Source: Lachnospiraceae bacterium (GTDB lineage Bacteria; Bacillota; Clostridia; Lachnospirales; Lachnospiraceae). From it: a stretch of DNA of 64,000 nt. The notes under the pieces were generated by a model. It made no database searches and was not told where the DNA came from. It worked only from the letters and a program-made list of their open reading frames with translations. The DNA is taken from assembly GCA_900753305.1 (NCBI GenBank), contig CAADYR010000146.1:1-64000 (forward strand), read 5' to 3'. Of this stretch, positions 18,724-27,596 are shown one piece after another. A program made the position numbers and the translations under genes. The number at the start of each line of letters is the position of its first letter. Within the stretch, counting starts at the first letter, position 1.

Positions 18724-20235
18724 ATGGAGCAGGTAAAACAGGACCTCAGGCTGGTGGGAACACAGATTTATCTTCGCCCGATCACGGTGGAAGATACAGA
18801 TATGGTGTTGAAGTGGAGAAATGATCCACAGGTTGTGAAAAATTTTATTTACCGTAAGCCCATAAGCCGTGAGGAACATTTGAACTGGATTCACGAAAAG
18901 GTAGAAAAAGGACTGGTGATACAGTTTATTGTATGTGATAAGGAAAATGACAAACCATTAGGGTGCGTTTATCTGCAGAATTTTGATACAGTCTGTAATA
19001 AGGCAGAGTGGGGGATCTTTTATGGAAATGAAGGTGCGAAGGGAAAAGGAATCGGAACAGAGTCCGGTAAACTTCTGATGCATTATGCTTTCCATGAATT
19101 GAAACTGCACAAAGTAATGGGAAGAGTACTGGCGTATAATAAGGCGAGCATCAGAGTCCATGAGAAAATGGGAGGCATCCATGAAGCTTATTTAAAAGAT
19201 GAACTTTATCTTGATGGCGAATATGTGGATGAAATCTTTTTTGGCTTTACCAAGGAAAGCACAGATGCTGTTTATCAGGAACCCAATACGGCACATACGA
19301 AAGTAAGTTTTGTCATTCCATGTTACCGGAGTGCCAAAACGATTGGATCAGTCGTAGAGGAAATAAGGGAAACTATGGACAAAATACAGGGATATTCGTA
19401 TGATATCATCCTTGTAAATGACTGCTCGCCAGATAATACTTTTGATGTGATCAGGGATTTGTGTGGACGTTATCAGAATATCGTAGGATTGAATCTGGCG
19501 AAAAATTTCGGACAGCATGCGGCTCTTATGGCGGGACTGCGCAGATCCGATGGGGATATTGTGGTATGTCTGGATGATGATGGACAAACTCCGGCGAATG
19601 AGGTCGGTAAACTTCTGGATGGTCTGGCACATGGACATGATGTTGTCTATGCAAGTTATGGAAATAAGAAGCACAGTGCTTTCCGCAATTTCGGGACATG
19701 GATGAATGATATTATGACCAGAGTGATGCTGGGAAAGCCCAAGGATTTGCATGTGACCAGTTATTTTGCGGCAAAACGATATATTGTAGACAGTATGTTA
19801 CAATATGAAAACAGTTATCCATATGTGATCGGACTGGTACTGAGGGCAACGAAAAATATTATTAATGTACCGGTAGAACACCGCAGTCGCGAAGTAGGAA
19901 CCTCCGGTTATACTATGAAGAAATTACTGGCACTCTGGTTTAATGGATTTACTGCATTCTCTATTATTCCATTGCGGGCGGCAACTGTATCAGGAGCTGT
20001 TTTTGCAGCTATGGGATTTCTGTATGGAATTTACACTATTATTAAGAAATTTGTAAACCCTGCAGTTCCTATGGGATTCAGTTCAACCATGTCGGCAATT
20101 GTATTTATTGGTGGCATGATGATGCTGATGCTTGGTTTAGTAGGAGAATATATTGGAAGAATCTACATCAGCATCAATCGCTCACCTCAGTATGTCATAA
20201 AGGAAGAAACAGGATGCAGTGGGGATAAAAGGTAG
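18724..20235 (+). CDS. Fusion of GNAT N-acetyltransferase and ArnC/GtrB-like polyprenyl-phosphate glycosyltransferase
   Basis: 503 residues. The N-terminal domain (about 1-178) is GNAT: IYLRPITVEDTDMVLKWRND, a GAKGKGIG acetyl-CoA loop and NKASIRVHEKMGG. The C-terminal domain (about 193-503) is a GT2 of the ArnC/GtrB type with FVIPCYRS, VNDCSPDNT, a DDDGQTP motif near 283-289 and two membrane helices after residue 408. Inferred role: acetylate the dTDP-Fuc4N made by WecE and load it onto undecaprenyl phosphate, two consecutive steps in one chain. ATG 18724 follows GGAGG at 18714-18718. The reading frame is continuous with no sign of sequencing error. Confidence 0.85.
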   Translation: MEQVKQDLRLVGTQIYLRPITVEDTDMVLKWRNDPQVVKNFIYRKPISREEHLNWIHEKVEKGLVIQFIVCDKENDKPLGCVYLQNFDTVCNKAEWGIFYGNEGAKGKGIGTESGKLLMHYAFHELKLHKVMGRVLAYNKASIRVHEKMGGIHEAYLKDELYLDGEYVDEIFFGFTKESTDAVYQEPNTAHTKVSFVIPCYRSAKTIGSVVEEIRETMDKIQGYSYDIILVNDCSPDNTFDVIRDLCGRYQNIVGLNLAKNFGQHAALMAGLRRSDGDIVVCLDDDGQTPANEVGKLLDGLAHGHDVVYASYGNKKHSAFRNFGTWMNDIMTRVMLGKPKDLHVTSYFAAKRYIVDSMLQYENSYPYVIGLVLRATKNIINVPVEHRSREVGTSGYTMKKLLALWFNGFTAFSIIPLRAATVSGAVFAAMGFLYGIYTIIKKFVNPAVPMGFSSTMSAIVFIGGMMMLMLGLVGEYIGRIYISINRSPQYVIKEETGCSGDKR

Positions 20236-20249
20236 AAGTCATGCTATCG

Positions 20250-20278
20250 TTGTATTCCTTTTATGATTATGCTATACT
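20250..20278 (+). promoter_or_regulatory. Sigma-A promoter upstream of the first Wzy-like gene
   Basis: TTGTAT (20250-20255) and TATACT (20273-20278) with a 17-base spacer, preceded by TGC as an extended -10. It lies in the 86-base gap after the GNAT-ArnC fusion and points at the TTG-initiated polymerase gene. Confidence 0.75.
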
Positions 20279-20321
20279 ACGAGAAGCATAAAAGTAACAA
20301 GAGGCAGGAAGGAGAAACTGA

Positions 20322-22808
20322 TTGAATCCGTTTAATATTACATGGAATCCTAACTGTATAAGAAGAAACACGATCATTCAGATAGTTATCGTATCCCTTG
20401 CATTTTTCCTGCTGATCCGGGTATGGCCCTGTAATCTTGTAAAGAGTCACAGTACGTCAAAACAACAGGCAGTCAGGAATTATAAGGAATTATCAGGTGA
20501 AACATTTACTTCTGCGGATAAAAAACTTCAGACTGTTAAATTTACTGAGAATCATATAGGGAGTATTACGTTATATCTGTCCTGCACTTCATATCAGGCA
20601 GGAGATAAAGTCCTGTTTCGACTGTATGATGAGGGATTTTCCTGCATTTATGAGGAAGAGTATGCCTGCAGTAAGATAGAAAAAAATTATGCAATGAAAG
20701 TAACTCCTGATCTGGATGTTGACACAGCAGCTGATTATTATTATGAAGTGCTGATACCGGAGGAAGAATCGACAGTTCTGAATCTTGCTGTGGCAGATAA
20801 CAGTTTATTGTCACAACAGGAAAATGGTCCTTTATATATTGATGGCATTATTAATGAAAGCAGTTCGTTGATCGCTGATTTTGAATATACACAGAAATTA
20901 TCTGTATTTGCAGTGATTTTATATGATATTCTGATCCTGGCATTTTCAGCAGCGTGCTATTTTGGTATTTTATATCTTTTGGAAAGATTTGAAGAGTATT
21001 TACCTGAATTACTCCGATATGGCAGGTGGATTGCTACAGGATTTGGCGGTATGTTTGCAATTGTTGTCTTTATTCTGGCGGTTCTGCGTAATTCATTTGG
21101 TGGTGAAATTGCAGACAGAGTTGTGTATACATTAGGAATACTGGCTGGAACAGCATGGTATATGTACGCCCTCTGGATACCAAAGGATAGAAGAAAACCT
21201 TCCAGACTGACACAGGAGAGGCAGATATCACTTATCTGGCGCAATTATATACAGACGATTGTCTTTGGATTTCTGTTTTACGCATTATGTATGTATGTAA
21301 ATGCGGACAGAGAATATTTTCATTATACAAATACGAGATGGATGCTGATTTTTCTGGGGATTGCTTTTTTGATGATCCATTCGGAAAAGGAATTGATGAA
21401 TATTCCTTCTTATGTATGGACAGGTGTTTCGGTGATTGGTGCAATTTTTTACTGTCATGGTTATACAGATGACAGTGAATTATATTTTGCTAAATTAACA
21501 GCGGCAGTTGTAGTAGTGTGGGGACTGGTTGTGATCAATGCCATATTGCAGTGCAAAAAGCAGGCATGGAAAGCGGTTCATAAACCATTCGCAGTTATAT
21601 GGCTTGTATTTGGCATACTTATGATAATTTTCCGCTATCAGAAAACATGGCCTTTTACGGCAACACTGCCATTTGCAGTACTGCTTCTGTATAATCTGAG
21701 CGCGGCACAAAAGAGCAGATTGCTTAAGAATCTGGCAAATGGAATTATTGTAAGCTTTGGCTTTGTGGTATTGTTCAGCCTGCACCACAGACCATATCAT
21801 TACTGGATGAGATACCGGTATAATATGGTATTCCATACGGTTGCGAGTACCGGAATGTATCTTTCCACCGTATTTGCTGCATTAGTTGCCAAAATATATG
21901 GTAAATGGAAGGATAAGGAATTTAAATGGAACAGGTGCGCAGGAGAATTATTCGTCCTTGCAGCAGTAGTATCCTTTGTATTGTTTACAATGTCGAGAAC
22001 GGCCTTGCTTACCATGTCAGTTACTTTTATTCTGGTGGTATTGCTTAGACAGTGGGTATATCGCATCAATGTAAAACAGGTATTCATGGAGTTTGGAATC
22101 ATTATTATGGCGGTTGGGTTATCATTTCCGTTTATGTATTCAACTTTAAGAATGGTGCCTGCTGTTGCTGATGATCCGGTTCGATATGATCTGGAACCGC
22201 AGGACAGTTCCTATATGATCTACGAAGGCGATCCGGTTGACTCTGATAAATATATGAATATTGAACGTTTCTTTAATCTGTTCTTTAATCGACTGGATAT
22301 GGGGCAGGCAAAAGGACTGGAGATACAGGAAAACAATACAGAATCAGAACTGCTTGCATATGCAGGGAACACATATTTACCGGTTGCTACAGGAACTTCC
22401 GGTGATAAGTATGTATTGGAAAGTAATTCAGATGTATCAAATGGCAGATTTGAAATATTTCTTGCATATTTGCAGCGTCTTAATATTACCGGACATGATA
22501 AAATGACGGCAGAAGGTACTGATTACGGGCATGCTCATAATTCCTATATTCAGGTAGCGTATGATTTTGGCAGTATTGCAGGGGTTGTTTTTTTAATCCT
22601 TTGCGCTTATACTTTGATACAGTCGGTGTTACTGTTTAAAAAGCACGGGGAAAAATATGGAACTTTTATCATACCATTCGCATTTATTGTAAATTTCGGC
22701 TTTATGAGCGTTACAGAATGGGCATTTCATCCATGTATTCCTGCAGGTTTCTGTTTTCTGTTTGTACAGATGCTGCTCATGCAGGAAGGGAGAAATAATA
22801 AGGGTTAA
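20322..22808 (+). CDS. O-antigen polymerase/ligase-like membrane protein (Wzy type)
   Basis: 828 residues. A first membrane segment (about 19-35) is followed by a 150-residue outer domain rich in beta-type sequence, then about a dozen membrane segments with a large outer loop near 610-720. GHAHNSYIQVAYDFGSI close to the C-terminus is the motif of the Wzy_C/WaaL O-antigen ligase family. It probably joins repeat units to a growing chain or ligates the chain to an acceptor. The start is a TTG at 20322 with AAGGAG 7 bases before it; no ATG is better placed. It stands first in its transcription unit, directly before the PglF-like gene. Confidence 0.75.
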   Translation: MNPFNITWNPNCIRRNTIIQIVIVSLAFFLLIRVWPCNLVKSHSTSKQQAVRNYKELSGETFTSADKKLQTVKFTENHIGSITLYLSCTSYQAGDKVLFRLYDEGFSCIYEEEYACSKIEKNYAMKVTPDLDVDTAADYYYEVLIPEEESTVLNLAVADNSLLSQQENGPLYIDGIINESSSLIADFEYTQKLSVFAVILYDILILAFSAACYFGILYLLERFEEYLPELLRYGRWIATGFGGMFAIVVFILAVLRNSFGGEIADRVVYTLGILAGTAWYMYALWIPKDRRKPSRLTQERQISLIWRNYIQTIVFGFLFYALCMYVNADREYFHYTNTRWMLIFLGIAFLMIHSEKELMNIPSYVWTGVSVIGAIFYCHGYTDDSELYFAKLTAAVVVVWGLVVINAILQCKKQAWKAVHKPFAVIWLVFGILMIIFRYQKTWPFTATLPFAVLLLYNLSAAQKSRLLKNLANGIIVSFGFVVLFSLHHRPYHYWMRYRYNMVFHTVASTGMYLSTVFAALVAKIYGKWKDKEFKWNRCAGELFVLAAVVSFVLFTMSRTALLTMSVTFILVVLLRQWVYRINVKQVFMEFGIIIMAVGLSFPFMYSTLRMVPAVADDPVRYDLEPQDSSYMIYEGDPVDSDKYMNIERFFNLFFNRLDMGQAKGLEIQENNTESELLAYAGNTYLPVATGTSGDKYVLESNSDVSNGRFEIFLAYLQRLNITGHDKMTAEGTDYGHAHNSYIQVAYDFGSIAGVVFLILCAYTLIQSVLLFKKHGEKYGTFIIPFAFIVNFGFMSVTEWAFHPCIPAGFCFLFVQMLLMQEGRNNKG

Positions 22809-22823
22809 CTTGGAGATGAAGCT

Positions 22824-24683
22824 ATGAAAATATGGAATCGTTTAAATAGTCAGATATTACATCGCAGAATTGTGCTGATCATATTTGACATTATGACGGT
22901 ATGCGTGTCAAGCGTCATACCGTTATGGCTTCGTTTTATCGACGAAGAAACAATCCCGGATATCTATATGGGATCAGCGTGGGATTTTCTACTGATCAAT
23001 ATAGTTATCACATTGATTGTGTTTTATTTATTTAAATTGTATCAGAGCCTGTGGGCTTTTGCAGGACCGACGGAGGCACAGAATATTGTGGCTGCGTGTT
23101 TTTTGTGTGCTGTGTTAAATTACGGTGGTATGAAGCTGCTGCATTTTCCTATTCCTCGTAGTTATTTCTTTATGTATGCCATGGTTCTGACAGCAATTAC
23201 AACGTTTGGCAGATTTTCTTATCGATTTATAAGAAGCATCAGGCATAAAGCCCAGAATAAGCGTAATGCATCCAAAGTCATGGTGATCGGAGCAGGAGAA
23301 GCAGGCAATACCGTTATTAAGGAACTGGTAAACAGCACATACTGCACGATGTCCGTAAAGTGCATTATCGATGATAATTCCAGTAAATGGGGACAGTTCA
23401 TTCAGGGAATCAAGATCGTAGGAGGCAGAGACAAGATTGTTGAAAGTGCTGCTTTTTATGGTATTGATGAGATTATTATAGCTATCCCGTCTGCAAACAG
23501 GGCAACTATGCGTGAACTGGTTGAAATCTGCAAGGAAACCAATTGTAAACTTCGTACTCTGCCGGGAATTTATCAGTTGGTCAATGGAGAAGTCAATGTA
23601 AGTAAATTACGTGATGTAGATGTAGAAGACCTGCTTGGCAGAGATCCTATCAAGGTAGACATGGAATCTATCTATAACTATGTAAAAGGTAAGGTCATTC
23701 TGGTAACTGGCGGCGGTGGTTCTATCGGCAGTGAGTTATGCAGACAGATTGCGGGACATGAGCCGAAACAACTGATCATCGTTGATATTTATGAAAATAA
23801 TGCTTACGACATACAACAGGAATTAAAATACAAATATCCCAATCTTGATCTGGTGGTACTGATCGCATCTGTACGAAATACCAATCGTATGAACCATATC
23901 ATGGAGAAATATCATCCGGATATCATCTACCATGCGGCTGCACACAAGCATGTACCGCTTATGGAGGACAGTCCGAACGAAGCGATCAAGAATAATGTAT
24001 TTGGCACCTGGAAGACCGCACAGGCAGCCGTTCAGTATGGCGTTAAGAAGTTTGTTATGATCTCCACGGATAAGGCGGTGAACCCAACGAATATCATGGG
24101 GGCATCCAAGAGAATCTGCGAAATGATCATACAGACATATAACCGTCATTATGATACAGAGTTTGTAGCGGTGAGATTTGGAAATGTATTGGGAAGTAAC
24201 GGCAGTGTTATTCCTTTGTTCAAAAGACAGATCATGGCAGGAGGACCGGTTACCGTTACCCATCCTGATATTATCCGCTACTTCATGACAATTCCGGAAG
24301 CAGTATCACTGGTATTGCAGGCAGGTGTTTATGCAAAGGGTGGAGAGATTTTCGTACTGGATATGGGAGAACCTGTTAAGATACTTGACCTTGCAAAGAA
24401 TCTGATCCGCCTGTCAGGCTATAAAGTTGATGAAGATATTAAGATTGAGTTCACAGGACTTCGTCCGGGAGAAAAACTTTATGAAGAGCTTCTTATGAAT
24501 GAAGAAGGTCTGAAAGATACGGAGAACAAGCTGATCCACATTGGCAAGCCGATAGAATTCGATGAAGTAAAGTTCTATGCACAGTTATATAGTCTGGAAA
24601 AAGCTGTTGATATGGAGTGTGAGGATGTAAGACCGATGATTCAGGAAATCGTTCCTACTTATGTTCCAAAGAAGCAGCAGTAA
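22824..24683 (+). CDS. Membrane UDP-N-acetylglucosamine 4,6-dehydratase (PglF/CapD/WbpM type)
   Basis: 619 residues: four membrane helices (about 12-120), a CoA-binding-like Rossmann domain (about 145-280), then the dehydratase domain with TGGGGSIGS (295-303) and STDKAVNPTNIMGASK (414-429), where Met425 replaces the usual catalytic Tyr and Lys429 is kept, as in PglF. It makes UDP-4-keto-6-deoxy-GlcNAc without inversion at C5. The next gene encodes a matching aminotransferase, so the product should be UDP-4-amino-4,6-dideoxy-GlcNAc. This is distinct from the soluble PseB at 7063, which feeds the L-altro series. Confidence 0.93.
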   Translation: MKIWNRLNSQILHRRIVLIIFDIMTVCVSSVIPLWLRFIDEETIPDIYMGSAWDFLLINIVITLIVFYLFKLYQSLWAFAGPTEAQNIVAACFLCAVLNYGGMKLLHFPIPRSYFFMYAMVLTAITTFGRFSYRFIRSIRHKAQNKRNASKVMVIGAGEAGNTVIKELVNSTYCTMSVKCIIDDNSSKWGQFIQGIKIVGGRDKIVESAAFYGIDEIIIAIPSANRATMRELVEICKETNCKLRTLPGIYQLVNGEVNVSKLRDVDVEDLLGRDPIKVDMESIYNYVKGKVILVTGGGGSIGSELCRQIAGHEPKQLIIVDIYENNAYDIQQELKYKYPNLDLVVLIASVRNTNRMNHIMEKYHPDIIYHAAAHKHVPLMEDSPNEAIKNNVFGTWKTAQAAVQYGVKKFVMISTDKAVNPTNIMGASKRICEMIIQTYNRHYDTEFVAVRFGNVLGSNGSVIPLFKRQIMAGGPVTVTHPDIIRYFMTIPEAVSLVLQAGVYAKGGEIFVLDMGEPVKILDLAKNLIRLSGYKVDEDIKIEFTGLRPGEKLYEELLMNEEGLKDTENKLIHIGKPIEFDEVKFYAQLYSLEKAVDMECEDVRPMIQEIVPTYVPKKQQ

Positions 24684-24701
24684 ATGAAAGGAGCCACAGG
24701 T

Positions 24702-25964
24702 ATGTATCAGGGGCAATTTGATAAATTTGAACAGAAGGTATGGCTCAGTTCCCCCACAATGCATGGAGAGGAACTGGAATATATAAAGGAAGCCTACGAG
24801 ACAAACTGGATGTCTACGGTCGGGAAAAATATAAATGAAATCGAAAGAATGGCATGTGAAAAGGTCGGCTGTAAATATGCTGTTGCATTATCTGCAGGTA
24901 CCGCGGCACTTCACATGGCAGTGAAGCTGGCAGGAATCAAACCGGGACAACATGTTTTTTGCAGTGATATGACTTTTGATGCCACAGTAAATCCTGTTGT
25001 ATATGAGGGTGGAGTTCCCGTTTTTATTGACACGGAATATGATACCTGGAATATGGATCCTGTAGCGCTGGAAAAGGCATTTGAACTGTATCCTGATGTA
25101 AAAGTAGTAGTTGTGGCGCATTTGTATGGTACACCCGGAAAAATTGATGAGATCAGGGCTGTCTGTGAAAAATATGGAGCTGTGATCATTGAAGATGCAG
25201 CAGAGTCCTTCGGTGCAAGCTATAAAGGACAGCAGACGGGTACTTTTGGTAATTTTAATGCAATTTCCTTTAATGGAAATAAGATCATTACCGGTTCTGC
25301 CGGAGGCATGTTCCTAACAAACAGCAGGGAAGATTGTGAAAAGGTCAAGAAGTGGTCAACACAGGCAAGGGAAAATGCTCCCTGGTATCAGCATGAAGAA
25401 CTTGGCTATAATTACCGAATGAGTAATGTAATTGCCGGTGTGATCAGAGGGCAGTTACCTCATCTGGAAGAACATATTGCCCAGAAAAAGGCGATTTACG
25501 AGAGATACCGTGAAGGTTTGAAGGATTTACCGGTTATGATGAATCCTTATAATGAGAAAGACTCTGAGCCTAATTTCTGGTTATCCTGCCTGATCATTGA
25601 GCCGGAGGCAATGTGTAAGCAGGTAAGAGGCGAATGCGAGGCTTTATATAATCCGGAACATGGCAAAAGCTGTCCGACAGAAATTCTGGAGGCAATCGCA
25701 TCTGTTAATGCAGAAGGCAGACCTATCTGGAAGCCGATGCATATGCAGCCAATTTACAGAATGAATGGATTTGTAACCAGAGAAGGAAATGGCAGAGCCA
25801 GGACCAATGCTTATATTCAGGGAGGCGCGGTTGGTAAAGACGGCAGACCTCTGGATGTAGGTATGGATATTTTCCAGAGAGGGCTGTGCCTGCCAAGTGA
25901 TAACAAGATGACCGCAGAGCAGCAGGAGCGGATCATTGAAGTGATCAAAGCATGCTTTGAATAA
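24702..25964 (+). CDS. PLP aminotransferase, EpsN/PglE-like
   Basis: About 420 residues of the DegT/DnrJ/EryC1 family. Resemblance to B. subtilis EpsN is marked: VWLSSPTMHGEE at the start, ETNWMSTVG, VFCSDMTFDATVNP, SFNGNKIIT with the PLP lysine K194, and YQHEELGYNYRMSNV. A loop near 310-345 is longer than in EpsN. It should convert UDP-4-keto-6-deoxy-GlcNAc to the 4-amino sugar. ATG 24702 follows AAGGAG (24688-24693); the ATG at 24684 directly after the upstream stop overlaps that site. It lies between the dehydratase and the PglC-like gene. Confidence 0.9.
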   Translation: MYQGQFDKFEQKVWLSSPTMHGEELEYIKEAYETNWMSTVGKNINEIERMACEKVGCKYAVALSAGTAALHMAVKLAGIKPGQHVFCSDMTFDATVNPVVYEGGVPVFIDTEYDTWNMDPVALEKAFELYPDVKVVVVAHLYGTPGKIDEIRAVCEKYGAVIIEDAAESFGASYKGQQTGTFGNFNAISFNGNKIITGSAGGMFLTNSREDCEKVKKWSTQARENAPWYQHEELGYNYRMSNVIAGVIRGQLPHLEEHIAQKKAIYERYREGLKDLPVMMNPYNEKDSEPNFWLSCLIIEPEAMCKQVRGECEALYNPEHGKSCPTEILEAIASVNAEGRPIWKPMHMQPIYRMNGFVTREGNGRARTNAYIQGGAVGKDGRPLDVGMDIFQRGLCLPSDNKMTAEQQERIIEVIKACFE

Positions 25965-25984
25965 GATGTAGAAAGGATTACAGG

Positions 25985-26623
25985 ATGTACAGAAAAGTTG
26001 TAAAGAGACTATTAGATATTATAATTTCATTAGCAGCACTTATTATTCTGAGTCCTGTTCTTTTGATCGTAGCGATTCTGGTGAGATGTAAGCTGGGGAG
26101 TCCTGTTATCTTTCATCAGGAAAGACCCGGATATCATGAGAAAATATTTAAACTGTGCAAATTCCGTTCCATGACAGATGAACGTGACGCAGAGGGCAAT
26201 TTACTGCCGGATGCAGTGCGCCTTACGAAGTTTGGAAGAATTCTCAGGGCTACCAGTCTGGATGAGTTGCCTGAACTGTGGAATATTCTAAAAGGCGATA
26301 TGAGTTTAATTGGTCCAAGACCTCTGCTGGTAAGTTATCTGCCTTATTACACAGAAGAAGAACAGCTTAGACATACAGTACGTCCGGGACTTACGGGACT
26401 TGCACAGGTAAGTGGCAGAAACCTGCTTGACTGGGACAGGAGAATTGCAAAAGATGTGGAATATGTAAAGAATCTGTCCTTTGCAATGGATCTAAAGATT
26501 TTCTTCCTGACAATAAAGAAAGTATTTGTTCATGAAGATATTGCGGTCGATACAAATCAGGCAGAGGGAAATTTTGCTGAAATCAGAAAGGCTCGTCTGG
26601 AAGCCGAAAGGGGTAAAGCATGA
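25985..26623 (+). CDS. Phosphoglycosyl transferase initiating lipid-linked glycan (PglC/EpsL-like)
   Basis: 212 residues with one N-terminal re-entrant hydrophobic helix (about 10-33). Motifs of the monotopic family are complete: KFRSMTD (59-65), the catalytic dyad D93-E94 in TSLDELPELWN, GDMSLIGPRP and RPGLTGLAQV. It transfers a phospho-sugar from UDP to undecaprenyl phosphate, the first committed membrane step. The length is that of PglC and EpsL rather than the larger WbaP. The preceding genes probably make its donor. Its stop overlaps the ATP-grasp start by 4 bases. Confidence 0.92.
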   Translation: MYRKVVKRLLDIIISLAALIILSPVLLIVAILVRCKLGSPVIFHQERPGYHEKIFKLCKFRSMTDERDAEGNLLPDAVRLTKFGRILRATSLDELPELWNILKGDMSLIGPRPLLVSYLPYYTEEEQLRHTVRPGLTGLAQVSGRNLLDWDRRIAKDVEYVKNLSFAMDLKIFFLTIKKVFVHEDIAVDTNQAEGNFAEIRKARLEAERGKA

Positions 26624-27591
26624 ATTTATTGATATTAAGCTGCGGTACCAGAGACAAGGTGGTACAGTATTTTAAGAAAGCATTTGCAGGAGAGGGCAGA
26701 ATTATCTGTACAGATGCCAGTCCGTATGCTCCGGCATTATATGAGGGAGATGCACATTATATTGTACCAAGGATCACAGAGTCTGGTTATATGGATATCA
26801 TACTGGATATCTGTCGTAAGGAGCAGATTACAGGAGTTTTGTCACTGATCGATCCTGAATTATCCCTGATCGCACAGCATAAGGATGAGTTCGAGGCTCT
26901 TGGAACAACAGTAATAGGTTCTTCCTATGAGTTGTGCGAGAGAACTTTGAATAAATGGGAACTTTATAACTGGATGTGTGAACATGGATATGCCTGTGCC
27001 AGATCTTATATTTCTCTGGATGACTTTTACAGGGCTCTGGAGCAGGGAGAAGTGCAGTATCCTGTATTTGTAAAGCCTATGAAGGGCAGTGCCAGCCTGC
27101 ATATTGCAAAGGCAGAAGATAAAGAAACCGTAGAACTGTTGTATCACCATGGAGAGCAGATGATGATCCAGGAGTTCATGGATGGACAGGAGATCGGTGT
27201 AGATTGCTATATTGATATGATCAGTGAAGAAGTGGTATCCATTTTTTGCAAAAAAAAGCTGGTCATGAGAGCAGGAGAAACGGATAAGGCAATATCCTTT
27301 GTGGATGATAAGCTGTTTGATCTGGTCGAGCGATTTGTAACAGAGAGTGGTTTTAGAGGACAGATAGACATTGATGTATTTGAAAAAGATGGTGTTTATT
27401 ATATATCAGAGGTAAATCCCCGATTTGGAGGCGGATATCCCCATGCATACGCCTGTGGTGCTGACCACATGGCACTGATCCGCAATAATCTGGCAGGAAT
27501 TCCAAACGAAAAAAATATTGGCAGATATCAGACAGGAAAAGTCATGATGAAGTACAATGAGATCATGATAACAGACGAAGTACAGGAGTAA
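26620..27591 (+). CDS. ATP-grasp ligase of unknown substrate
   Basis: 323 residues. A pre-ATP-grasp Rossmann-like domain (1-about 105) is followed by an ATP-grasp fold: FVKPMKGSAS with K152, QEFMDGQEIGVD (184-195), IDIDVF (249-254) and SEVNPRFGGGYPHAYACG (263-280) with the metal ligands E264 and N266. The family resembles carbamoyl-phosphate synthase-like ligases. These form amide bonds through acyl phosphates. Lying between the PglC- and PglA-like genes with no PglD-type acetyltransferase nearby, it may acylate the 4-amino group of the starter sugar with an amino or other carboxylic acid; this is inference. It overlaps the previous gene by 4 bases. Confidence 0.8.
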   Translation: MNLLILSCGTRDKVVQYFKKAFAGEGRIICTDASPYAPALYEGDAHYIVPRITESGYMDIILDICRKEQITGVLSLIDPELSLIAQHKDEFEALGTTVIGSSYELCERTLNKWELYNWMCEHGYACARSYISLDDFYRALEQGEVQYPVFVKPMKGSASLHIAKAEDKETVELLYHHGEQMMIQEFMDGQEIGVDCYIDMISEEVVSIFCKKKLVMRAGETDKAISFVDDKLFDLVERFVTESGFRGQIDIDVFEKDGVYYISEVNPRFGGGYPHAYACGADHMALIRNNLAGIPNEKNIGRYQTGKVMMKYNEIMITDEVQE

Positions 27592-27596
27592 CCGTA

